DNA of 64,000 nt from Streptomyces sp. MMG1121. Its GTDB lineage: Bacteria > Actinomycetota > Actinomycetes > Streptomycetales > Streptomycetaceae. Made by a program: the position numbers and the translations under genes. The stretch spans positions 124,001 to 188,000 of the forward strand of contig NZ_LGDV01000038.1 of the NCBI RefSeq assembly GCF_001280015.1, written 5' to 3'. The notes beneath the pieces were generated by a model. It saw only the letters and a program-made list of their open reading frames with translations. It did no database searches and was not told the DNA's origin. This document shows positions 17,278 through 31,237 of this stretch, piece after piece. Each line of letters opens with the position of its first letter. The first letter of the stretch is position 1.

Positions 17278-18573
17278 TCAGTTACCGCCTTCCGGCATCT
17301 TGGCCGCGCCCTTGATCAGGTCGCGGGTGGCCAGGTCGAAGGAGTCGACGAGGAAGTCCACGTCGGTGTGGGTCAGCACGGCGGGCGGGGTGAACCGCAC
17401 CACCGAGCTGCCGTTCATGGAGTGGTTGGCGACCACGCCGTGGTTGAACAGCTCGATCAGCAGCTCGCCGGCGAGGCCCGCCTCGACCAGCTCCACACCG
17501 ATGAGCAGGCCCCGGCCGCGCACGTCCACGACCAGCTCGGGGATGTTGCGGCGGGCGACCTCCGCGATCCGCGGCAGCAGCCGGGAGCCGAGGTCCATGG
17601 CCCGGGTGACCAGGCGCTCCTCCTTCACGGCCCGGATCGCGCCCTGTACCGCGGCCATCAGCACCGGCTGCCCGGAGAAGGTGGCGGTGTGGACGTAGGG
17701 GTCCTTGTCGAAGGGGCGGAACGCCTTGCGGGTGGCGACGGCCGCCGACACCGGCATCACCCCACCGCCGAGCGCCTTGCCGGTGAGCAGGACGTCGGGG
17801 ACGACGCCCTCGATGTCGGCGCCCCACCACTCGCCGAGCCGGCCGAAGCCGGACTGCACCTCGTCGAGGATGAGGAACCCCTCGTGCTCGCGGACCAGTT
17901 GCTCGACCCGCTTGAGGTAGCCCTTCGGCGGGATGATGACCCCGCCCTCGCCCTGGACCGGCTCCAGGATCACGCACACCTCGCCCGGGTGGGCCTTCAG
18001 CTCGGCCTCCAGGGCGTCGGCGTCGCCATAGGGCAGATGCCGGAAGTCGGGGACGAGCGGGCGGAAGGGGGCCTGGTAGACCTCCTTCGCCGTGGCTGAC
18101 AGGGCGCCCAGGGTCTTGCCGTGGTAGCCGCCGCGCATCGAGATCGTCCGCTTGAAGCCGCCCGCGCGGGCCAGCTTCAGCCCGGTTTCCACGGCCTCCG
18201 CGCCGGACAGCGCGAAGTGCACGCGGTCAAGACCGGGCGGCAGTACGGAGACCAGCGCCTCGGCGGCGCGGGCCACCGTCGGCTCCAGCAGGATGCGGGT
18301 CGCGGTGGGGTGGGTGCGCAGCTGGCGCTCCACCTCCTCGATGACGATCGGGTGCCGGGCGCCCATGATGAACACCCCGTAGCCGCCCGCGTTCAGGAAA
18401 CGCTCACCGTCACTGGTGGTGAGCCAGGCGCCCTCGGACGCCGTCTCCATATGGCTGCCGAACAACTCGGCGAGGGTGGCGCGGCCCTTGCTGAGGTGGG
18501 CCCGGTAGAGGTTGAGGATCTCCGCCTCGGAGTCGACGGAAGCCGCCGCCGGGGAGTCCTGGATAACGGTCAC
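17278..18573 (-). CDS. Class III PLP aminotransferase (proposed fatty aldehyde aminotransferase)
   Basis: This 431-residue fold-I enzyme has the PLP lysine in LTGKALGGGVMP, the cofactor Asp in LILDEVQSGFGR and the substrate-side SGAEAVETGLKLAR. Its closest-looking group is putrescine/ornithine and omega-amino transaminases. In this cluster the likely job is to convert a long-chain aldehyde, made by the aldehyde-dehydrogenase-family enzyme, into a primary amine for N-hydroxylation. That would replace the valine decarboxylase of valanimycin. The start is GTG. A 129-base gap containing a dispersed repeat separates it from the N-hydroxylase gene. Alternative: amino donor to an oxo group on a PKS product. 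Confidence 0.85.
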   Translation of the reverse strand: MTVIQDSPAAASVDSEAEILNLYRAHLSKGRATLAELFGSHMETASEGAWLTTSDGERFLNAGGYGVFIMGARHPIVIEEVERQLRTHPTATRILLEPTVARAAEALVSVLPPGLDRVHFALSGAEAVETGLKLARAGGFKRTISMRGGYHGKTLGALSATAKEVYQAPFRPLVPDFRHLPYGDADALEAELKAHPGEVCVILEPVQGEGGVIIPPKGYLKRVEQLVREHEGFLILDEVQSGFGRLGEWWGADIEGVVPDVLLTGKALGGGVMPVSAAVATRKAFRPFDKDPYVHTATFSGQPVLMAAVQGAIRAVKEERLVTRAMDLGSRLLPRIAEVARRNIPELVVDVRGRGLLIGVELVEAGLAGELLIELFNHGVVANHSMNGSSVVRFTPPAVLTHTDVDFLVDSFDLATRDLIKGAAKMPEGGN

Positions 18574-18599
18574 GTGTCACTCACTCCAGTCGTATGGCG

Positions 18600-18690
18600 C
18601 CCCGGAAGGGGCGCGGGGCCGTATCGGTGTGCGGCTCTGCCGTGTGAGCGCGACCAGCCGCGTCCGGCCCGCAGCCGCCCACTCGGCCGG
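18600..18690 (+). repeat. Dispersed Streptomyces intergenic repeat, copy A
   Basis: GGGGCGCGGGG, then GAGCGCGACCAGCCGCG and GCAGCCGCCCA, lie in the gap between aminotransferase and N-hydroxylase genes. A related block at 32736-32806 shares the same order of elements. From memory, close variants occur in many Streptomyces intergenic gaps. No open frame is involved. Confidence 0.45.
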
Positions 18691-18702
18691 ACCGGCCGAG
18701 CT

Positions 18703-19845
18703 CTAGGCCAGAACCAGCGGCCCTCCGCCGAAATACGTGAGAAGCGGCTCCGCGGCAGCGATCCGGGACGGCGGATGAAAGGCCAGCGCACGCGTAGCGG
18801 CAGCGACCTGCGCGGACGCCGGATTGTTGATGAACTCCAGCCCGCCCAGCAGCTCCAGCGCCCGCCCCACGACGTCCGGCAGCGCGTTCTGCACCGCGTA
18901 CCGGGCGACCAGCACCCGGGCCACCGACTCCTCGTCACCGGGCTCCGGGCCGGTGCCGGTGGCCGCACCCTCCAGCAGGGCGAGCGCGGCCTCCATGTCG
19001 ACGGCCAGCGCGGCCCGCTCCTCGGCGCCGCCCCGCTCGCGCTCCAGCACCTGCTCCACCAGTGCGGCGGCACCGCCCGCGTACCCGGCCGAGATCAGCA
19101 TCTCGAACCACACGAACCCGGCCGACTGCAGATCGTCCAGCCGGGTCGGATCGTCCGCGCCGGCCCGGACCACCATCTCGGCCGGGACGAACACGTCCTC
19201 CAGCCGCACCTCGTCGCTCTCCGCGCCGGCCAGCAGGCCGTTGCCCCAGAACGGGTGCACGGTCATGCCGGGCGCGTCGGCGGGCACGATCGCGAGCGCC
19301 AGCTCCGGCTCGCCGCCGTCCTCGCCGTGGATGGCGATGGACGCGGTCAGCAGGCTCATCGAACGGGACAGACTGCACGGCTTCTTCGCGCCGGACAGCA
19401 GGAACCCGCCCTCCACCGGACGCGCGGTCACGGCCGGCTTGAGGATGTTCTGCGCGGTACGGCCCTCGGCCCAGCCCGAGGCCATCACCTGCTGCTCGGG
19501 CACGATCCGGTACAGCAGATCGGTCTGCGCGGGCGTGAGCCGGCCCGACCTGATCGCCAGCGAGTACAGCATGGCGGCGGTGAAGTGGTGCATGGACACC
19601 GCTGCGACCAGCGACGGAGACAGGGCACCGAGGGCCAGCTGGACCCGCAGCGCCTCGAGCGGGGCGGCGCCGTGGCCGCCGTAGGCCTCGGGGATGAGCA
19701 GACCGACCCCGCCGTGGATGCGGAACAGGTCGATCACCGGGCTGCCGGGCCGCTCCCGTTCGGCGTACGGGATCTGCTCCAGCTCCTTGAGCAGTCCGGG
19801 GTGGAACCGCTCGCAGACGGACCGGGCGGCATCGAGGGAACGCAC
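18703..19845 (-). CDS. vlmH-like: Acyl-CoA-dehydrogenase-like amine N-hydroxylase (VlmH-like)
   Basis: This 380-residue protein has the acyl-CoA dehydrogenase fold: N-terminal helical domain with GGVGLLIPEAYGGHG, a middle beta domain (ASGWAEGRTAQNILKPAVTA, GFLLSGAKKPCSLS) and a C-terminal helical bundle ending LELLGGLEFINNPA. Members of this flavin-dependent monooxygenase branch, such as isobutylamine N-hydroxylase VlmH, use reduced flavin from a partner reductase to turn an amine into a hydroxylamine. The VlmR-like reductase at 15682 is the partner. The start is GTG with GGAGG seven bases upstream. A true acyl-CoA dehydrogenase is the alternative. Confidence 0.75.
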   Translation of the reverse strand: MRSLDAARSVCERFHPGLLKELEQIPYAERERPGSPVIDLFRIHGGVGLLIPEAYGGHGAAPLEALRVQLALGALSPSLVAAVSMHHFTAAMLYSLAIRSGRLTPAQTDLLYRIVPEQQVMASGWAEGRTAQNILKPAVTARPVEGGFLLSGAKKPCSLSRSMSLLTASIAIHGEDGGEPELALAIVPADAPGMTVHPFWGNGLLAGAESDEVRLEDVFVPAEMVVRAGADDPTRLDDLQSAGFVWFEMLISAGYAGGAAALVEQVLERERGGAEERAALAVDMEAALALLEGAATGTGPEPGDEESVARVLVARYAVQNALPDVVGRALELLGGLEFINNPASAQVAAATRALAFHPPSRIAAAEPLLTYFGGGPLVLA

Positions 19846-19879
19846 GGGGAACCTCCGGAAGGCTTCGAGGGCGGGCGGA

Positions 19880-21511
19880 TCAGGCGCCGAACACCGCGTC
19901 GTACGGGCTGACGTCGTGGGCGATGCTGACTCCCTGCACGTGGGAGGTCTTGAGCATCGGGTAGTTGGCCTCGCCGAAGGCGCCGCCGGTGCGGCCGGTG
20001 CCGCCGTGGCTCGGCAGGTACGGCAGGAAGCCGATGTGGGAGTCGTTGACCTTCAGCAGACCGCCGTTGACGGTGCGCCGCACGAAGGTCTCGACGACGT
20101 GGTCCGAGCGCGACCACAGGGAGTTGCGCAGCCCGTAGTCGTTGCTGTTGACGAACTGGAGGAACGCCTCCAGGAGGGCGTCGTCGTTGTCGCGTTCGGC
20201 GACCACGATCGGGATCAGCGGGAAGAACGTCTCCTCGCGGACCACGTCGTAGGTGCGGGCCCGGTCCAGGCCGTCCACCCGCAGCACCGTCGGCTGGAGG
20301 AAGACACCGGTCTCCGACACGGTGCCGTCGACCTCGGTACGGTTGCCGCCGGTGATCAGCTCGGCGCCGTTGTCGAGGGCCTGGCGCAGCAGCCGGAAGA
20401 AGCGCTCGCTGCGCCGGACCGGCGACAGCAGCACGTCCTCCTCCTCGGGCAGGCCCGGCCTGATGCCCTTGACCTGCTCGCGCACCTCGGCGATCAGCGC
20501 CTCGGCGATCTCGGGGTGGACCAGGACGTAGTTGGGCACCATGCAGATCTGCCCGGAGCCGTAGAAGGCCTCCGTGATGGCCTCGGCCGCCCACTTCAGG
20601 TCGGCGTCCTTCCACACCACGATGCCGTCGTTGCCGGCGAGTTCGAGGATCGGCTTCTTGCCGTGCGCCACGCAGCTCTGCTCGAAGCGCAGGCCCTCCT
20701 GGCTGCCGCCGATGTAGAAGATGTCGTTGATCAGCGGGTCGGCGATCCAGCGGTCCATGGTCTGCTTCGGGTTGGAGCACACCGCGTTCAGCACACCGGC
20801 CGGCGCGTCGACCTCCTCCAGCAGCGGGGCGACGACGTCCCGCAGCAGCCACATGGTGGACAGCGCGATGCTGCGCGGGGCCCGCACCACCACGGCGTTG
20901 CCCGCCATGAGGGCCAGCACGCACAGCGCGGCGCTCGGCAGCGGGGCGTTCTGCGGCGGGTTGAAGGCGACCACGCCGTCCGGCTGGCGGTGCAGGATCA
21001 GCTTGCGGCCGTTGTACTCCTTCTCCACCCGCATCTGCTTCAGGTACCAGCGCAGGGAGCCGGGGGCGTAGATCTGCAGCAGGCAGCTCAGCTCCCAGCG
21101 GGCGAGCTTCACCGGGTGGGACTCGGCGACCAGCATGCGCAGGAACTCGTCCTGGTGCTTGATCAGTTCCTCGCGGAAGCGGGTGCCCAGCTTCATCCGC
21201 CGCTCCAGCGGTACGGCCGCCCAGTCGGGGGCGGCCGCGGCGGCGGCCTGTGAGGCCAGGTCGATGGCGGAGTCGTCCGCGATCGCGCAGCGCCCCACGA
21301 CATACGGGTGCTGTGCCGCCTCGGACTCCGGGTCCTGTTCGAGGGAGCGCTTCAGGCTCACGCTGGTGAACACGTCTTCCAGCAGGGAGCGTCCGCTGAC
21401 GGTGTAGACCCAGCCGTCCCCGGCGACGTCCTTGCCCGCGATGTAGAGGTCGTAGCTCTTCAATCCGGAAGGTGCCTCAGCACTCTCCTCCTGCGCGGCT
21501 TCGCGAAGCAT
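19880..21511 (-). CDS. Aldehyde dehydrogenase-family enzyme, proposed acyl thioester reductase
   Basis: This 543-residue enzyme has the ALDH catalytic Cys in FYGSGQICMVPNYVLVHPEI and the Glu in KKPILELAGNDGIVVW, plus the cofactor segment VVAFNPPQNAPLPSA. It is longer than usual at the N-terminus (MLREAAQEESAEAPSGLKSY). The position at the head of the operon that ends in an aminotransferase and N-hydroxylase suggests it reduces a fatty acyl-ACP or acyl-CoA to the aldehyde. I chose the ATG at 21511 because CGAAAGG stands six bases before it; frames running further upstream enter the promoter. Oxidation of an aldehyde is the alternative. Confidence 0.8.
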   Translation of the reverse strand: MLREAAQEESAEAPSGLKSYDLYIAGKDVAGDGWVYTVSGRSLLEDVFTSVSLKRSLEQDPESEAAQHPYVVGRCAIADDSAIDLASQAAAAAAPDWAAVPLERRMKLGTRFREELIKHQDEFLRMLVAESHPVKLARWELSCLLQIYAPGSLRWYLKQMRVEKEYNGRKLILHRQPDGVVAFNPPQNAPLPSAALCVLALMAGNAVVVRAPRSIALSTMWLLRDVVAPLLEEVDAPAGVLNAVCSNPKQTMDRWIADPLINDIFYIGGSQEGLRFEQSCVAHGKKPILELAGNDGIVVWKDADLKWAAEAITEAFYGSGQICMVPNYVLVHPEIAEALIAEVREQVKGIRPGLPEEEDVLLSPVRRSERFFRLLRQALDNGAELITGGNRTEVDGTVSETGVFLQPTVLRVDGLDRARTYDVVREETFFPLIPIVVAERDNDDALLEAFLQFVNSNDYGLRNSLWSRSDHVVETFVRRTVNGGLLKVNDSHIGFLPYLPSHGGTGRTGGAFGEANYPMLKTSHVQGVSIAHDVSPYDAVFGA

Positions 21512-21556
21512 CTTCAGCCTTTCGGATATGGCGAGTGGATTTCTTGAAGCAAGGCG

Positions 21557-21599
21557 AGCCTGGCAGCGGAATCTGACCCGGCGCTGACGCCCGACTGAC
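21557..21599 (-). promoter_or_regulatory. Triple SARP-type promoter for the long minus-strand operon
   Basis: On the minus strand GTCAGTC, GTCAGCG and GTCAGAT follow each other at exact 11-base steps (plus-strand CTGAC at 21595, 21584, 21573). Eight bases after the last is CAGGCT (21562-21557), of form nAnnnT. Transcription would begin near 21550, 40 bases before the ALDH ATG. It would drive the run of genes from 21511 down to the seryl-tRNA synthetase. Confidence 0.7.
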
Positions 21600-21633
21600 C
21601 GGCCCGATCCGGCCAACCAGCCTGCGCGAAGCC

Positions 21634-21665
21634 GTCAGTGGGGCGTCAGCCGGCGCTGCTTGCAT
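21634..21665 (+). promoter_or_regulatory. SARP-type promoter for the ACP-PKS operon
   Basis: GTCAGTG (21634-21640) and GTCAGCC (21645-21651) are 11 bases apart. Eight bases later is TTGCAT (21660-21665), fitting nAnnnT. The next ATG that a start near 21672 could use is at 21673, which suggests a leaderless message. The array is divergent from the triple array at 21571-21599. Confidence 0.65.
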
Positions 21666-21672
21666 GAAGCGC

Positions 21673-21972
21673 ATGCCACCTGTCGACAGCACGAGCCGGC
21701 GCCTGCGCGACCTCCCGCGCAGTGAACTCGCCGACGAAATCGAGTCGATCGTCACAGCGAAATTCCGGACCGTCCTCCTGATGGAGGAATCCGAGGATCT
21801 TCCCGTCGACATCAGCTATTTCGATCTCGGCCTCACCTCACTGCGGCTGACGGAGATACGGCAGAGCCTGGAGCAGCTCCTGGATCTGTCGATCAACGTC
21901 AGCGTGCTCTTCAACGAGCCGACGATCGCCCATCTCGTGGACCACCTGACCCAGGCCATCCAGGAAGCTTGA
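21673..21972 (+). CDS. Free-standing acyl carrier protein
   Basis: This 99-residue carrier protein has the phosphopantetheine site in YFDLGLTSLRLTEI, followed by a helix II/III region (INVSVLFNEPTIAHLVDHL). The N-terminal 35 residues are an extra Arg-rich stretch. It is closer to carrier domains of PKS/NRPS systems than to fatty acid ACP. ATG 21664 is nine bases upstream, but neither has a ribosome site. The predicted -10 at 21660-21665 overlaps 21664, so 21673 on a leaderless transcript is preferred. It may carry the serine-derived or PKS-derived unit. The PKS starts 11 bases after its stop. Confidence 0.8.
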   Translation: MPPVDSTSRRLRDLPRSELADEIESIVTAKFRTVLLMEESEDLPVDISYFDLGLTSLRLTEIRQSLEQLLDLSINVSVLFNEPTIAHLVDHLTQAIQEA

Positions 21973-21983
21973 GGAGTCGCTCC

Positions 21984-27674
<5,691 letters not shown>

Positions 27675-27697
27675 ACAGTAAGGGACGGGAAACCACG

Positions 27698-29299
27698 ATG
27701 ACCGACATACCGAGGGAGCGCTGGACGCTCCACCACTCCGCCCGCGCGCACGCCGGCAGCCGCCCGGACCATCCGGCGATCGTCTGCGAGGGCCGGGTCA
27801 CCACCTACGAAAAGCTCCACCGGGACAGCAACCGCGCCGCCCACGCCCTGCGCACCAGCGGGGTCCGGCGCGGCGACCGGGTCGCCTATCTGGGCCGCGA
27901 GTCCTCGAACTACTACCTCGTGATGATCGCCTGCGCCAAGGCGGGCGCCGTCCTGGTCCCGGTCAACTGGCGGCTCACCCCGACCGAGGTCGACCACATC
28001 CTGCGCGACTCCCGGGCCGCCCTGATCTTCGTGGACGACGAGTTCTGGGACACCGTCGCCACCGTCCGCCACCAACTGCGCGGACTACGCCGGGTGATCC
28101 GTGTCGACGGCACCGACGCCGACGGCGAACCCGCGCGCGGCGCCGGCCTGCTCGCCTGGGCCGCCGACCAGCCCGAGACCGACCTCACGCCCGGCACCGG
28201 CCCCGACGACGCCGTCGTCCAGATCTACACCAGTGGCACCACGGGCCTGCCCAAGGGCGCCGTCCTCGCCCACCGCAGCTTCTTCACCCTGCCGCACGCC
28301 GGGCGCGCCGCGGGCGTCGACTGGATCGACTGGCTGCCCGAGGACGTGGCCCTGATCTCGCTGCCGGGCTTCGGGGTCGCCGGCATCGGCTGGTTCCTGC
28401 ACACCTTCAACGCCGGCGGCACGAACGTGGTCATGCCGCAGTTCGACCCGCAGGAAGCGGTCCGCCTCATCCGCGCCCACCGCGTGACGACCACCTTCGC
28501 CGCCCCGGCGATGCTCCAGGCGATGGCGGCCGAACGCGAGGCGGGGCCCGAGGCGTTCACCTCCCTCCGCAAGATCGCCTACGGCGCCGCCCCCATGTCC
28601 GAGACGCTGCTCAAGCAGTGCCTGGAGACCTACGACTGCGAGTTCGCCCAGATCTACGCGAGCACCGAGACCGGCAGCGTGGCGGTGTGCCTGCCGCCGG
28701 ACGCCCACCACCCCGGCAGCAGCAGGCTGACCTCGGTGGGCAGGCCCTGCCCCGGCAACGAGGTCAAGGTGATCGGCCCGGACGGCGAGACCCTCCCGTC
28801 CGGCGCCGTCGGCCAGATCTGCGTCCGCGCGCCCTCCCGGATGCTCGGCTACTGGAACCTGCCCGAGGCCACCGCCCGCACCCTGGTGGGGGAGTGGCTG
28901 CACATGGGCGACGCCGGCTACCTCGACGAGGACGGCTACCTCCACCTCTGCGACCGCATCAACGACACGATCATCGTCGCCGGGCAGAACATCTACCCGG
29001 CCGAGGTCGAGAAGGCCCTCGCCGCGCACCCGGCCGTGGCCGAGGCGGCGGTGGTCGGCCTGCCGGACGACCGCTGGGGCGAGAGCGTGCACGCGGTGGT
29101 GGTCCTGCGCCCCGGCACGAACGCCACACCCCGGGAACTCCTGCTGTCCCTGCGCGGCCGCATCGCCGACTACAAGATCCCGGGCACCTACCACGTCACC
29201 GAGTCCCTGCCCCGCAACCCGTCGGGCAAGATCCTGCGCCGCGCGGTGCGGGACCAGCTGACGGCCCCGGCGAGGGACCCCCTTGGGAGCACGCTGTGA
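27698..29299 (+). CDS. Acyl-CoA/AMP-dependent ligase
   Basis: This 533-residue ANL-superfamily enzyme has the core motifs YTSGTTGLPKG (phosphate loop), YASTETGS, LHMGDAGYLDEDGYL, RINDTIIVAGQNIYPAEVE and the C-terminal PRNPSGKILRR with the catalytic Lys. It resembles long-chain and medium-chain acyl-CoA synthetases. It would activate a carboxylic acid as its adenylate and pass it to CoA or to one of the ACPs. The ATG at 27698 has AAGGGACGGGA upstream; a GTG at 27671 overlapping the PKS stop is possible. Its stop overlaps the GTG of the next gene. Substrate unknown: free fatty acid, serine-derived carboxylate or PKS product. Confidence 0.88.
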   Translation: MTDIPRERWTLHHSARAHAGSRPDHPAIVCEGRVTTYEKLHRDSNRAAHALRTSGVRRGDRVAYLGRESSNYYLVMIACAKAGAVLVPVNWRLTPTEVDHILRDSRAALIFVDDEFWDTVATVRHQLRGLRRVIRVDGTDADGEPARGAGLLAWAADQPETDLTPGTGPDDAVVQIYTSGTTGLPKGAVLAHRSFFTLPHAGRAAGVDWIDWLPEDVALISLPGFGVAGIGWFLHTFNAGGTNVVMPQFDPQEAVRLIRAHRVTTTFAAPAMLQAMAAEREAGPEAFTSLRKIAYGAAPMSETLLKQCLETYDCEFAQIYASTETGSVAVCLPPDAHHPGSSRLTSVGRPCPGNEVKVIGPDGETLPSGAVGQICVRAPSRMLGYWNLPEATARTLVGEWLHMGDAGYLDEDGYLHLCDRINDTIIVAGQNIYPAEVEKALAAHPAVAEAAVVGLPDDRWGESVHAVVVLRPGTNATPRELLLSLRGRIADYKIPGTYHVTESLPRNPSGKILRRAVRDQLTAPARDPLGSTL

Positions 29300-30288
29300 C
29301 CTCACTGCGGATCGGCATCCTCCTGCCCACCCGGGAGCAGGCCATCAACGGCACCTACGCGGCAGCGCCGTTGCTGGACTTCGCCCGGCAGGCAGAAGCG
29401 CTCGGCTTCGACTCCCTGTGGGCCGGCGACTCCCTGACCGCCCGCCCCAGACTGGACCCTCTGGTCGTCCTGTCGGCCGCGGCGGCGGCGACCACGCGCA
29501 TCACTGTCGGCACCGCCGCCCTCACCCCCGCCCTGCGCCACCCCCTCATCGGCGCCAACATGATCGCGAGCCTGAGCCACGTCGCCGCCGACCGGCTGGT
29601 CCTCGGTCTCGGTTCGGGCTTCCCGATGGCCGAGACGGAGGAGGAGTTCGCCTCGGTCGGTGCCTCCTTCGAGGGCCGCGTCGGCCGCCTCGACGAGATC
29701 ACCGCGCTGTGGCGCACGGCCTGGCGCTCGGGGCGGGACGGCGAACCCACCGAGTTCGACGGCAGGTTCTGGCAGGCGGAGCACCTCGACCGGCTCCCCT
29801 CGCCCGCGGTCCCCGGCGGCCCGCCCCTGTGGCTGGCCGGCAGCGACACCCCCAAGGTCCTCGCCCGCGCGGCCACCCGCTACGACGGCTGGCTGCCGTT
29901 CCTGCCCGACGTCGAGGCCTACGGCCGGGCCCGCCGCCGGCTCGCCGGACTCGCCGCGGAGGCCGGCCGCACGGTCACCCCCGCGCTGTACGCCACGGTC
30001 ACCGTGAACAGCGACGAGTCCGCCGCCAAGGCCGAACTGGAGCATTACATCAGCCACTACTACGGCCGCTCCCTGGAGCAGATGAGCGCCATCCAGGCCT
30101 ACGCCTGGGGCAGCGCCGAGCAGTGCGCCGAGTGGCTCGGCGGTTACGTCCGGGCCGGCGCCCGGCACCTGGTCGTACGGATCGGATCCCTCGACCCCGA
30201 GCCGCAGTTGAAGGAGATCGCCGAGGTGCTGCTGCCCGCGGTACGCGCGCTCGGCCCGTCCACCACCGATGGGAGTACGCAGTCGTGA
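29296..30288 (+). CDS. LLM-class F420-dependent oxidoreductase
   Basis: This 330-residue TIM-barrel flavin/F420 enzyme begins LRIGILLPTREQ and has the luciferase-like signatures FARQAEALGFDSLWAGDS and ADRLVLGLGSGFPMAETEEEF, ending with the usual ARHLVVRIG strand. Such proteins reduce or oxidise C=C, C=N or alcohol groups with F420, or act as flavin monooxygenases. GTG start overlapping the ligase stop by 4 bases; its TGA overlaps the thioesterase GTG. In the pathway it could adjust the oxidation level next to nitrogen, but the step is not assignable. Confidence 0.85.
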   Translation: MTSLRIGILLPTREQAINGTYAAAPLLDFARQAEALGFDSLWAGDSLTARPRLDPLVVLSAAAAATTRITVGTAALTPALRHPLIGANMIASLSHVAADRLVLGLGSGFPMAETEEEFASVGASFEGRVGRLDEITALWRTAWRSGRDGEPTEFDGRFWQAEHLDRLPSPAVPGGPPLWLAGSDTPKVLARAATRYDGWLPFLPDVEAYGRARRRLAGLAAEAGRTVTPALYATVTVNSDESAAKAELEHYISHYYGRSLEQMSAIQAYAWGSAEQCAEWLGGYVRAGARHLVVRIGSLDPEPQLKEIAEVLLPAVRALGPSTTDGSTQS

Positions 30289-31085
30289 CCACCGCCAACG
30301 CCGCCCTGGGCAGCCAGATGTCCAGCGAGGGACACTGGTTCCACCCCGTGGAGCCCTCGTCCGACGCCTCGATCAGGCTGTTCATGCTGCCCCACGCGGG
30401 CAGCGGCGCCATCATCTACCGCGACTGGGAACGTCTGCTGCCGCCGGACATCGCCCCGCAGGCCGTCACCCTGCCCGGCCGGCACAACCGCCGCGACGAG
30501 CCCACCTACGAGGAGTTCTGGCCGCTGCTCGACGCCCTGCACGAGGCGGTGCTGGACGACCTGGACGAGCGGCCGTTCGCCTTCTTCGGGCACTGCCTCG
30601 GCGCCCAGCTGGCGTTCCGGCTCGCGATCAAGATGGAGCAGGAGGGCGGGCCGGCACCGATCATGGTCGGCATGTCCGGCTGGTCGCCCGTCGGCTTCTT
30701 CCAGCCGACCGCGGAGCAGAGCCGGATGCCGGAGCCCGAACTCGTCGAATGGATAAAGAAGTTGGGCTCCTTCCCGGCCGAGATCTACGACAACCCGGAG
30801 ATGCTCGCCCTGGTCGTGCCCGCGCTCCGCGCCGACCTGCGCGTCGCCGCCCAGTACGAGGACGACGGCGCCGGCGTCACCTGCCCGCTCGCCTCCTACG
30901 GCGGCCGCAGCGACCCGCTCCAGGAGGCCCCGGACGCCATGACCCACTGGGCCGACCGGACCCCGCGCCACCTCGGACACAACGAGTACGAGGGCGGCCA
31001 CTTCTACATCGACACCCACGCCCAGGCCGTCACCGCGCACTTCGCGCACCGGCTCCAGCGGCTGGCCGCGGCGGCCGCGCGCTGA
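30285..31085 (+). CDS. Type II thioesterase with a Cys nucleophile
   Basis: This 266-residue alpha/beta hydrolase is of the GrsT/TEII type: RLFMLPHAGSGAIIYRDW and LPGRHNRRDEP at the N-terminus. The elbow reads FFGHCLGAQLAF, so Cys104 stands where Ser is normal. Asp210 (GGRSDPL) and His239 (EGGHFYI) complete a triad. TEII enzymes clear wrong acyl groups from carrier proteins; a Cys nucleophile is found in some chain-releasing TEs and favours transfer over hydrolysis. The PKS has no TE domain, so this enzyme may release its product. GTG start overlaps the preceding stop by 4 bases. A SARP-type promoter follows. Confidence 0.88.
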   Translation: MTTANAALGSQMSSEGHWFHPVEPSSDASIRLFMLPHAGSGAIIYRDWERLLPPDIAPQAVTLPGRHNRRDEPTYEEFWPLLDALHEAVLDDLDERPFAFFGHCLGAQLAFRLAIKMEQEGGPAPIMVGMSGWSPVGFFQPTAEQSRMPEPELVEWIKKLGSFPAEIYDNPEMLALVVPALRADLRVAAQYEDDGAGVTCPLASYGGRSDPLQEAPDAMTHWADRTPRHLGHNEYEGGHFYIDTHAQAVTAHFAHRLQRLAAAAAR

Positions 31086-31100
31086 GCCGCCGGGCTCCGC

Positions 31101-31132
31101 GTCAGCGCCGTGTCAGCGGGGCGCGGGAAAGT
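31101..31132 (+). promoter_or_regulatory. SARP-type promoter for the DHA2 exporter
   Basis: GTCAGCGCCGTGTCAGCG contains two GTCAGCG/GTCAGCG heptamers at 31101 and 31112. Eight bases later is GAAAGT (31127-31132), fitting nAnnnT. The 18 bases of the double site recur exactly at 35129-35146, before the VlmJ-like gene. The leader to the exporter ATG would be about 100 bases. Confidence 0.68.
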
Positions 31133-31237
31133 GCTCGGGAGACTGTCGCACCGAGTGCCGCCCCGTGCCCCGTCGCGCTTGGCGGGCGCCCTTCGGCACG
31201 CCCCCCACCAGCACGAAACGACCTAGGAGGGTCGTCC

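Noticed and set aside
19880..21511. LuxC-type acyl reductase
   Set aside because: The catalytic region and full length look like the wider ALDH superfamily, not LuxC. I kept acyl thioester reduction only as a proposed role.
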